7,531 bases of DNA from AC-69 sp036519575 (GTDB lineage: Bacteria > Actinomycetota > UBA4738 > HRBIN12). The first letter of the stretch is position 1. Each line of letters begins with the position of its first letter. Below the pieces are notes generated by a model. That model had not been told where the DNA came from and made no database searches. It saw nothing but the letters and a program-made list of their open reading frames with translations. The stretch is taken from positions 1-7,531 of the forward strand of contig DATDKZ010000033.1 in NCBI GenBank assembly GCA_036519575.1, given 5' to 3'. The translations under genes were made by a program, and so were the position numbers. Positions 1 through 5,347 of the stretch are shown in pieces.

Positions 1-1
1 C

Positions 2-166
2 CAGTGGGCCCGGGACCCCTCACAGGGCCTGACCGGGTACCGGGTGCCCAAGCAGATCGAGTTCCGCGACTCGCTCCCCGAGACTCTGATAGGAAAGGTC
101 CTTCGCCGCGTCCTCCAGGAAGAGGAGCGTCAGAAGCAGGAGGCCGCGGCCCGGCAGTCCACCTGA
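2..166 (+). CDS. Long-chain acyl-CoA ligase (AMP-forming), C-terminal end, 5'-truncated
   Basis: This is the 3' end of a gene that begins before the window; 54 codons and a TGA stop are visible in the frame starting at base 2. The peptide contains GLTGYRVPKQIEF followed by LPETLIGKVLRRVL. This is the hallmark C-terminal end of FadD-type members of the ANL (adenylate-forming) superfamily, where the lysine of the GK pair is the conserved catalytic lysine of the small C-terminal domain. It is followed by a charged Glu/Gln/Arg tail typical of bacterial FadD proteins. The family activates fatty acids with ATP and CoA to give acyl-CoA for beta-oxidation or lipid synthesis. It is the only plus-strand gene here and converges on the membrane protein gene, with 13 bases between the stops. 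Chain-length preference cannot be told from this fragment. The family call is firm; the paralogue is not known, so no gene symbol is given. Confidence 0.9.
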   Translation, partial: QWARDPSQGLTGYRVPKQIEFRDSLPETLIGKVLRRVLQEEERQKQEAAARQST

Positions 167-184
167 CAGGCCCCGTCGGTCAGG
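162..184. terminator. Short dyad between convergent genes, possible bidirectional terminator
   Basis: CCTGAC at 162-167 is the exact inverse of GTCAGG at 179-184, with an 11-base GC-rich loop. The arms contain the stop codons of both convergent genes (TGA at 164-166; TCA at 180-182, read as TGA on the minus strand). There is no T-tract on either side, so it does not look like a canonical intrinsic terminator. With a stem of only 6 bp in GC-rich DNA, chance is possible. Confidence 0.3.
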
Positions 185-968
185 ACGCGGGTGGGGTCTC
201 CGGAAGCTCCCGCGTGGTCGCCGGTTCGGCGGGGATCGACGCCGTTTGGGCGGGAGTGGGCGCGTATGCCTGCATGATCAGCCAGCTGGTGATCCCCAGC
301 CATACGATGAACAGGCCGAACAGGATGAGGTTGTACACGCCGCCCGGCGCGAACAGCCCGGTGTCGATGAGGACGGACAGCCCGGTGCCGAGCGAGAGCA
401 CGAACAGCGCGTAGCTCGCATTCACGTACCAAGACGGGAACGTCCCGTGGCGAGCCGCGACGACCGCAGTCGCCGCGAGGAGGGGCGCCACCGCGAACCA
501 CGTGAGGGCGTACGAGAGCAGACGCATGTCGTGAAGCGGCACGACTGCGGCGAGGCCCGGGACCTGGACCGACTTCTGGAGAGGACCGTAGGCGAACCAT
601 CCTTCACCGAGCACGCTGTCCGCGATGCGCGCCGCGGTGGCCGTGGCCAGTACCCCAACGGCGATGGGCCCCACGGCCGCGATCCCCGAGCCGAAGGCCA
701 CCGCTGAGATCCGCCCGGTTTCACCCTCGGAGCGGCGGAGATGGGCTCGCAAGCTCCCCAGGAACCACAGGAACAGCACCCCGGCCAGCCCGGTGAACAG
801 GATCTGCACGCGGATGGCGGAGGCGTTCTCCCGGTAGTACTGGGCCACGGCGAGGGGTGAGTCCTCGAAGCTGGGATAGAGCGGGGCGAAGAACGCCTGG
901 ATCGCCAGGAGCACGGCCGTCCCCAACCCGGCTCCGGCCCCGTACCGCTCCCAGTTCGGTTCGGCCAT
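180..968 (-). CDS. Six-helix integral membrane protein of unknown function
   Basis: This 262-residue protein has about six hydrophobic segments (near residues 11-30, 53-73, 88-113, 150-172, 182-203 and 211-233) and no cleavable signal peptide. A Pro/Thr/Ala-rich tail of about 28 residues (235-262) is probably disordered. The stretch FLWFLGSLRAHLRRSEG (66-82) ends helix 2 and enters a positively charged loop, which by the positive-inside rule should be cytoplasmic. I associate this stretch, with the nearby AVAQYYRENA, with uncharacterised actinobacterial membrane proteins; that is a memory of the family, not a search result. No catalytic or transport motif is visible. The ATG at 968 is supported by a strong Shine-Dalgarno sequence, GGAGGAGG (974-981), 5 bases upstream. 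The gene lies 84 bases after the aldolase gene and may have its own promoter in that gap. The coding call is firm; the function is unknown. Confidence 0.85.
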   Translation of the reverse strand: MAEPNWERYGAGAGLGTAVLLAIQAFFAPLYPSFEDSPLAVAQYYRENASAIRVQILFTGLAGVLFLWFLGSLRAHLRRSEGETGRISAVAFGSGIAAVGPIAVGVLATATAARIADSVLGEGWFAYGPLQKSVQVPGLAAVVPLHDMRLLSYALTWFAVAPLLAATAVVAARHGTFPSWYVNASYALFVLSLGTGLSVLIDTGLFAPGGVYNLILFGLFIVWLGITSWLIMQAYAPTPAQTASIPAEPATTRELPETPPAS

Positions 969-973
969 GACGA

Positions 974-1003
974 CCTCCTCCGCGCGGGCGTCAGGGGATT
1001 ATC
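974..1003 (-). promoter_or_regulatory. Candidate -10 element and strong ribosome binding site for the membrane protein gene
   Basis: On the minus strand GATAAT (998-1003) is preceded by TG-like sequence (GGGT directly before it) and differs from the TATAAT consensus at one position. It lies 29 bases before the ATG at 968, with GGAGGAGG (974-981) between them. No good -35 hexamer is visible at 16-18 bases upstream. The ribosome binding site is convincing. The promoter is tentative, but an AT-rich hexamer stands out in this GC-rich spacer. Confidence 0.35.
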
Positions 1004-1052
1004 ACCCGAGACCGACCTCCGCCGCCGCGGCCAGGACGGGCAGGGTCGGGTG

Positions 1053-1940
1053 TCAAGGGAGATGTGGGACCTGCCCGGCAGCGGAGGGATCCGTGCCCGC
1101 TGCCAACAGGCCGACGGCCTCGATGCGCTCCTCCCGGGTCAGCGGGCGGAGGGGAGCCCGCACGTCGGCCCGTACCGGGAGGCCCCGTTCGGCCAGGATG
1201 GCCTTGAGCGCCGAATGGAACGGAAGTCGGTCAAGGACCTCGCGGATCCGGATCACCGCGTTATGCGCCTCCCGGCGCCGCTCGTGCACCAGCGCCGCGA
1301 TCAGCTCCGGGAAGGCCACGGCCAGGCCGGAGACCGCACCGGCCGCGCCGCGCTCCAGGCCCTCCATGACCAACGGCTCGGATCCGATGAACACGTCGAG
1401 GCCGTCGAGCAGGTACGGCTCCACTTGCTCGAACGGCGCGTCGGACACCTTGAGTCCGGCCAGGTTCGGAGCGGCGTCGCGGAGCTGCTCGACCGCCGTG
1501 ACCGGGATCGCGTACCCGCTGCGCGCGGCGAACTCGTAGAGGTAGAACGGAAGCGGCGCGCATGCGTCCGCGGCAGAGCGGAAGTGCTCAACCAGGCTCG
1601 GCTCGTCGAGCACGAAGTAGGGCGGGGCGATGACCGCAACGGCGTCGACTCCGGCTGCGGCCGCGTGGCGTGCCAGCGCGACCGTATCGGCGGTGGTCTG
1701 CGCCCCGCAGTGGGCGGCCACGGCGAAGCCCGGCGGTCGAGCGGCGAGGAACAGTTCAGTGGCGCGCTTCCGCTCCTCGAGCGATAAGAGGATCCCCTCG
1801 CCGGTGGTGCCGCAGGCCAGGAGGCCGTCGATCCCTCCGGCGGCCAGGAATCCCACGATGGGGCCGAAGGCGTCCTCGTCCGGCGATGCGCCATCCGAGG
1901 TGAGCGGCGTCACGGAGGCGGCGATGGCTCCGTGCAGCAT
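1053..1940 (-). CDS. Dihydrodipicolinate synthase/N-acetylneuraminate lyase-family aldolase
   Basis: This 295-residue protein matches the usual 290-300 residue length of the family and folds as a TIM barrel. Family marks are visible in order: GTTGE at 44-48 (binds the keto-acid carboxylate), APPY at 105-108 (Tyr108 aligns with the relay tyrosine Tyr107 of E. coli DapA), Tyr135 (aligns with the catalytic Tyr133), Lys164 in GLKVSD (Schiff-base lysine), GSEP at 186-189, and SGLAVAFPEL at 204-213. Arg140 matches DapA Arg138, but the usual YN pair is YE here (Glu136). Members use a pyruvate- or 2-oxo-acid-type Schiff base for aldol or dehydration chemistry. The neighbours are not lysine genes, so I do not call it dapA. 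KDG-type aldolase/dehydratase or hydroxyproline-pathway deaminase are alternatives. The ATG at 1940 puts the first beta-strand at the normal distance; its Shine-Dalgarno sequence is weak. The gene lies 83 bases downstream of the FAD oxidoreductase gene. Confidence 0.9.
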   Translation of the reverse strand: MLHGAIAASVTPLTSDGASPDEDAFGPIVGFLAAGGIDGLLACGTTGEGILLSLEERKRATELFLAARPPGFAVAAHCGAQTTADTVALARHAAAAGVDAVAVIAPPYFVLDEPSLVEHFRSAADACAPLPFYLYEFAARSGYAIPVTAVEQLRDAAPNLAGLKVSDAPFEQVEPYLLDGLDVFIGSEPLVMEGLERGAAGAVSGLAVAFPELIAALVHERRREAHNAVIRIREVLDRLPFHSALKAILAERGLPVRADVRAPLRPLTREERIEAVGLLAAGTDPSAAGQVPHLP

Positions 1941-1978
1941 GGCCTCGACTCTATCGGGTCATGTCGGCGGCGTGAGCT

Positions 1979-2012
1979 ACGTCCTGAGGCATCAGGGCGA
2001 TCGTGAGGACGT
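1979..2012. repeat. Nested inverted repeats in the gap between the FAD oxidoreductase and aldolase genes
   Basis: ACGTCCT (1979-1985) and AGGACGT (2006-2012) are perfect 7-base inverse arms separated by 20 bases. Nested over one arm is a second perfect dyad, CCTGA (1983-1987) and TCAGG (1992-1996), with a 4-base loop. The element starts 11 bases after the FAD gene stop in the direction of transcription. It could be a 3' end stem or a processing site, and the two foldings are mutually exclusive. No T-run follows, so a canonical terminator is not supported. Confidence 0.3.
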
Positions 2013-2023
2013 CGGGCACGCGA

Positions 2024-3205
2024 CTAGAGCGTGGGCGGTTCTCGCCGCTCGAAGGCCCTGCCCGGCGCGAACGGGTTCGACTCGGCTTTCCCGGTGAGCA
2101 GATCGACCAGGAGCCGGCTCCCGGCCGGACCGAGCATGATGCCGTGGCCGCTGTATCCGGTGTTCACCCAGAGTCCTTCGATCCACAACGGCCCGATCAG
2201 CGGCCGGTGGTCGGGCGTCATCGTGTACTGCCCCGCCTGGAGGAGCCACGGGGCGGCTCCTCGATCCCAGACAGCCCGCCAGAACGGCACCACCCTCGCT
2301 ACGGAGAACGGACTGGTCGGATCGAGCAGCTGGAAGGCGAAGGCTGGATCGACCGGGACGTTGTCGGCGGGCGGGCTCTCCGGAGTGGCCGGGTCGGTGA
2401 ACAGGAGCCACGCGCCGGCGAGCGCGGGGCGCCAGTGGACCCCGGTGTCCTCGTCGATCGTCATCGGGGCCTGCGCCGGAACCTCGGGGACCTCGGGCAG
2501 GATCAGTTTCTGACGCCGGACCGTGACGATCGGGAGGTGGATCCCTTCGGCCCCGGCAAGGAGTCCCGACAGGGGCCCCGCGGCGATCACCGCGACGTCG
2601 GTGGGGACGACCCCCTTGGTCGTTCGGACGCCGGTGAGCCTGCCACCCGATGCGACGAAGCCCGTCGCCGCGCAGTCCACCATCACCTCGGCCTTCGAAC
2701 CATGGACCAGGCCGAACGTCAGCTGCGTCGTGTCGAGGAACCCGTCCCCGCCGCGCCATCTCGCCTGGACGACGTTCTCGTCCACGTACGGAAACCGGTG
2801 GAGCACCTCGTCGCCCGTGAGCAGTTCGACGTCGCCCTGCCCCCATTCGTGCAGCCTGGCCACCAGCGCGCGCTGACGTTCGGCGTTGCGCTCGTCGGTG
2901 GTGAGCCAGAGATACCCCTGCTGGCGGACGCGGAGGTCGTATCGGTCCTGCTCGGTGGCTTCCCGGAAGTTCAGGAACAGCTCGGCCGACTCGCGGACGA
3001 GCGTCAGCTCCTCCAGATCGTCGAACTGAAGGCGGAAGGCACCAGCCGCGACCGGCGTGGTGAGCGTGCACAGCGCCGGCCGCGCCTCGACGATGAGCGG
3101 CTTGAGGCCGGCCTGAGCGGCGTGGAACGCCGTGGCCGCGCCGATCACCCCGCCGCCGATGACGACGAGCTCCGCCGATGCCGGCGGCTCGGTCAGATAC
3201 TTCAC
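2024..3205 (-). CDS. FAD-dependent oxidoreductase of the DAO family (sarcosine oxidase beta-subunit-like)
   Basis: This 393-residue flavoenzyme starts at GTG. An N-terminal Rossmann dinucleotide-binding motif, VVIGGGVIGAATAF (GGGVIG at 17-22), is followed by LIVEA, whose glutamate (Glu40) should bind the adenosine ribose. The C-terminal part has YTMTPDHRPLIG (327-338) and NTGYSGHGIMLGP (348-360), which are signatures of DAO-family amine and amino-acid oxidases or dehydrogenases close to sarcosine oxidase beta subunits and glycine/D-amino acid oxidases. The family oxidises a C-N bond of a secondary or primary amine; the substrate is not readable. An upstream ATG at 3277 is in frame but would add 24 residues lying inside the PfpI gene and without family character. 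The GTG at 3205 gives a GTGA overlap with the preceding stop and places the Rossmann strand right at the N-terminus, so I chose it. It is translationally coupled to the DJ-1/PfpI gene; no separate ribosome binding site is obvious. Confidence 0.9.
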   Translation of the reverse strand: MKYLTEPPASAELVVIGGGVIGAATAFHAAQAGLKPLIVEARPALCTLTTPVAAGAFRLQFDDLEELTLVRESAELFLNFREATEQDRYDLRVRQQGYLWLTTDERNAERQRALVARLHEWGQGDVELLTGDEVLHRFPYVDENVVQARWRGGDGFLDTTQLTFGLVHGSKAEVMVDCAATGFVASGGRLTGVRTTKGVVPTDVAVIAAGPLSGLLAGAEGIHLPIVTVRRQKLILPEVPEVPAQAPMTIDEDTGVHWRPALAGAWLLFTDPATPESPPADNVPVDPAFAFQLLDPTSPFSVARVVPFWRAVWDRGAAPWLLQAGQYTMTPDHRPLIGPLWIEGLWVNTGYSGHGIMLGPAGSRLLVDLLTGKAESNPFAPGRAFERREPPTL

Positions 3206-3744
3206 GAAGTCCGTTCTTCGATGGCGTTGATGAGTTCGCGGCAGAACGCGGGGATGTCCTCCACCACACGCCCCCACACGATGGCGCCGTCGCGGAAGGC
3301 CGGCTCATCGACCCACGTGGCCCCGGCGTTCACCAAGTCGTCCTTGATGCCGAGGCTCCCGGTGGCCCGATGCCCGCCGACGATGCCGGCGGAGATGCCG
3401 ACCAGCCCGGCGTGACAGATCAGCCCGACGATCTTTTCCTGGCCGTAGGTCTTGGCCACCAGGGTGGTGACTTCCTCGTATCGACGGAGCTTGTCCGGAG
3501 CCCACCCGCCGGGGACGACGACCGCGTCGAAGTCGTCGGCGGAGACGTCCTTCGCCGCCACGTCGCTCGTGGCCTCGAGGGCGTGCTTCCCTCGAACCGT
3601 CTCGCCACCGGCGATGCCGACCACGGTGACGTCCGCGGCCTCCTCGCGGAGGCGCATGAGGGTCACCCAGAACTCGAGGTCCTCGAACCCCTCCGCCAGG
3701 AACATCGCGACCTTGCGACCCGACAAGCGCGTTCCGTCCGCCAT
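3202..3744 (-). CDS. DJ-1/PfpI-family protein (class I glutamine amidotransferase-like)
   Basis: This protein has 180 residues, within the family range of about 165-200. Conserved elements in order: KVAMFLAEGFEDLEF (11-25), where Glu18 is the conserved acidic residue that contacts the nucleophile; VVVPGGWAPDKLR (75-87); the nucleophile elbow GLICHAG (107-113) with Cys110 and adjacent His111; and an end with DIPAF before the terminal helix. PfpI, YhbO and DJ-1 relatives have been reported as proteases, glyoxalases (methylglyoxal/glyoxal) or deglycases, so the activity here is open. Where many relatives have a TSR-type motif after the DGNL turn, this protein has WGR (157-159). The ATG at 3744 has a strong Shine-Dalgarno sequence, and an in-frame upstream extension to 3912 is rejected because it is Arg-rich, overlaps aceA and has no family character. 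The gene lies 76 bases after aceA, and its stop overlaps the FAD oxidoreductase start. Confidence 0.92.
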   Translation of the reverse strand: MADGTRLSGRKVAMFLAEGFEDLEFWVTLMRLREEAADVTVVGIAGGETVRGKHALEATSDVAAKDVSADDFDAVVVPGGWAPDKLRRYEEVTTLVAKTYGQEKIVGLICHAGLVGISAGIVGGHRATGSLGIKDDLVNAGATWVDEPAFRDGAIVWGRVVEDIPAFCRELINAIEERTS

Positions 3745-3751
3745 GATGGCC

Positions 3752-3759
3752 TCACCTCC
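3752..3759 (-). promoter_or_regulatory. Strong ribosome binding site fixing the start of the DJ-1/PfpI gene
   Basis: GGAGGTGA on the minus strand lies 7 bases before the ATG at 3744. This is an almost full match to the 16S anti-Shine-Dalgarno sequence. It selects this ATG over the upstream in-frame one at 3912. Confidence 0.75.
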
Positions 3760-3763
3760 GCCA

Positions 3764-3782
3764 TCCGAGCCTACCGCTCGGA
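3764..3782. repeat. Perfect 7-bp hairpin between aceA and the DJ-1/PfpI gene
   Basis: TCCGAGC (3764-3770) and GCTCGGA (3776-3782) are perfect inverse arms around a 5-base loop. In the minus-strand transcript the stem lies 38 bases after the aceA stop and 5 bases before the PfpI ribosome binding site. It could be a transcript-stabilising or partial termination structure, or an operator. There is no T-run after it. The minus-strand loop plus arm also contains TAGGCT, a weak -10 resemblance. Confidence 0.4.
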
Positions 3783-3820
3783 CGCGTCGAAGCGGAACGG
3801 AATCGGCCGCGGCGTCCCGC

Positions 3821-5149
3821 TCACGCGAGGGAGCGCGTCGCTGTCGCCGTCTCCGCTTCGAACTGGGCCGCTTCGGTCGAACCGGGAAGCGCGAGGGTCG
3901 GCGAGTCCCCACCGATGGCTCGCGACACGCGGTCGAAGTAGCCCGTCCCCACCTCGGCCTGGTGGCGGGTGGCCGTGTAGCCCTCCGTTTCGAGTTCGAA
4001 CTCCCGGTCCTGGAGCCGGACGTACCCAGACATCCCGGCCTGCCGGTAGTCCCGGGCCAGTTCGAACATGGAAGCGTTCAGCGCATGGAATCCGGCCAGC
4101 GTCACGAACTGGAACACATAGCCCATCGTGCCCAGGTCGTCCTGGAACCGCCGGATCGCCGGCGCGTCCAGATGCCGCTCCCAGTTGAAGGAGGGCGAGC
4201 AGTTGTACGCGAGCAGCTTGCCCGGGAACCGCTCATGGATGGCGTTGGCGAAGCCCTCCGCCTCTTCCAGGTCCGGGGTGGAGGTCTCGCACCACAGGAC
4301 ATCGGCGTATGGCGCGTAGGACAGACCTCGGGCGATGGCGGCCTCCAGCCCGTCCGAGGCGAGGAAGTACCCTTCGGGCGTGCGCTGTCCGGTGAGGAAC
4401 GGACGGTCCCGCTCGTCAACGTCGCTCGTGACGAGGGTCGCGGCACCGGCGTCGGTCCGGGCCACCAGCAGTGTGGGGACGTCGAGCACGTCCGCGGCGA
4501 GCCGCGCGGCCGTGAGCGTCCGGATGAATTGGGCCGTCGGGACGAGGACCTTGCCGCCGAGGTGGCCGCACTTCTTCTCACCGGCGAGCTGATCCTCGAA
4601 GTGCACAGCCGCCGCACCGGCCTCGATCATGGCTTTCATCGTCTCGAAGGCGTTCAGGGCGCCGCCGAACCCGGCCTCGGCGTCGGCCATGATCGGCACG
4701 ATCCACCTGGTGCCCGTCTCGCCGTTGGCGCAGGCGATCTGGTCGGCTCGCTGCAGCGCGTTGTTGATCCGCCGGACGAGCGCGGGCACGCTGTTGGACG
4801 GGTAGAGGCTCTGGTCGGGATAGGTGTGGAGGGCCAGGTTGGCGTCCGCGGCGACCTGCCACCCGGACACGTAGACGGCGTCGAGGCCGGCCTTCACCAT
4901 CTGGAGCGCCTGCCCGCCGGTCATCGCGCCGAGCGCGGCGACGAAGGGCGTCCGCCGCATGAGCGTCCACAACCGGTCGGCGCCCAGGCGAGCCAGCGTG
5001 TGCTCGATCGTGATCGTGCCGCGCAACCCGATCACGTCTTCGGCCGTGTAGGTTCGTTCGACGCCACGCCATCTCGGACTCGTTTCCCAGTGGCTCTTCA
5101 GGCAGGCGGCCTCCCTTTGGAGGCGTTCCTCGTAGGAGAGATCGCGCAT
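3821..5149 (-). CDS. aceA: Isocitrate lyase
   Basis: This 442-residue protein is full length for the short bacterial isocitrate lyase (about 430 residues). It splits isocitrate into succinate and glyoxylate, the first step of the glyoxylate shunt used on acetate or fatty acids. Diagnostic motifs: YVSGWQVAAD (93-102), the metal-binding region ADAEAGFGG (155-163), the catalytic loop KKCGH (192-196) with Cys194, ARTDA (230-234), and NCSPSFNW (316-323), which binds substrate carboxylates. The C-terminus (GTGYFDRVSRAIGG, then GSTEAAQF) closes over the neighbouring active site in the tetramer and resembles mycobacterial ICL1. KKCGH and the length argue against the shorter methylisocitrate lyase PrpB, though ICL1-type enzymes may also act on methylisocitrate. 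The ATG at 5149 has GGAGG 5 bases upstream (5155-5159). A 197-base leader with a perfect dyad separates it from hisG, so it probably has its own promoter. No malate synthase gene is in the window. Confidence 0.97.
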   Translation of the reverse strand: MRDLSYEERLQREAACLKSHWETSPRWRGVERTYTAEDVIGLRGTITIEHTLARLGADRLWTLMRRTPFVAALGAMTGGQALQMVKAGLDAVYVSGWQVAADANLALHTYPDQSLYPSNSVPALVRRINNALQRADQIACANGETGTRWIVPIMADAEAGFGGALNAFETMKAMIEAGAAAVHFEDQLAGEKKCGHLGGKVLVPTAQFIRTLTAARLAADVLDVPTLLVARTDAGAATLVTSDVDERDRPFLTGQRTPEGYFLASDGLEAAIARGLSYAPYADVLWCETSTPDLEEAEGFANAIHERFPGKLLAYNCSPSFNWERHLDAPAIRRFQDDLGTMGYVFQFVTLAGFHALNASMFELARDYRQAGMSGYVRLQDREFELETEGYTATRHQAEVGTGYFDRVSRAIGGDSPTLALPGSTEAAQFEAETATATRSLA

Positions 5150-5282
5150 GACGTCCTCCGATCGTCAGGGCTGGTGGGACGTCGAACGACGCTGAGTCGC
5201 GACGGGAGTTGGGGTCGGGGCGGCGGGCCGGCCCGGACGCGCCTACGCTACGGGTACGCCAACCGGCGGGTTCGTGAGATAG

Positions 5283-5298
5283 TTGAACCGCCGTTCAA
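5283..5298. promoter_or_regulatory. Perfect dyad TTGAAC-N4-GTTCAA upstream of aceA, likely operator
   Basis: TTGAAC (5283-5288) and GTTCAA (5293-5298) are perfect 6-base inverse arms with a 4-base CGCC centre. The 16-bp size and shape suit a dimeric helix-turn-helix repressor, for example the TetR type, several of which control fatty-acid and acetate genes with similar GAAC/GTTC operators. The site is 134 bases upstream of the aceA start and just downstream of a candidate promoter. A weaker look-alike, AACCGGCGGGTT (5261-5272), is centred 24 bp away. The regulator is unknown. Confidence 0.5.
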
Positions 5299-5311
5299 AC
5301 ATCATTGGAGC

Positions 5312-5341
5312 AGTCTGCGTGAGCGCCGACCCCCATGTCAA
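5312..5341 (-). promoter_or_regulatory. Candidate sigma70-type promoter for aceA
   Basis: On the minus strand TTGACA (5336-5341) is a full -35 consensus. After an 18-base spacer comes CAGACT (5312-5317), which keeps the important second A and last T of a -10 box but matches only three of six positions. The -35 box lies immediately after the hisG stop. Transcription would start near 5305, so the TTGAAC dyad would lie just past the start, where a repressor would block. The leader would be about 155 bases. The -10 weakness keeps this tentative. Confidence 0.35.
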
Positions 5342-5347
5342 GTCGAT

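Noticed and set aside
1053..1940. Naming the aldolase dapA
   Set aside because: The DHDPS family covers many reactions, the active-site loop departs from DapA (YE in place of YN) and no lysine-pathway gene is nearby.
1992..3308. A 438-codon minus-strand frame overlapping the FAD oxidoreductase gene in another frame
   Set aside because: The translation is dominated by Arg, Gly, Ala and Pro with no motif, and the real gene occupies the same strand in a neighbouring frame.
2003..3415. A 470-codon plus-strand open frame antisense to the FAD oxidoreductase gene
   Set aside because: It has no recognisable domain and low-complexity Arg/Glu/Asp composition, and it lies opposite a gene with clear Rossmann and DAO motifs.
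3202..3912. Longer 236-residue start for the DJ-1/PfpI gene
   Set aside because: The extra 56 residues are Arg-rich, overlap the aceA end and precede a perfect ribosome binding site with an ATG at 3744.
3821..5149. Methylisocitrate lyase (PrpB) in place of isocitrate lyase
   Set aside because: The length of 442 residues, the KKCGH loop and the ICL1-like C-terminus fit isocitrate lyase; PrpB is about 290-300 residues long.
5224..5235. Twelve-base palindrome CGGGCCGGCCCG in the aceA leader
   Set aside because: It is pure G/C in a GC-rich spacer with no loop or neighbouring T-run. Chance is the simplest reading.
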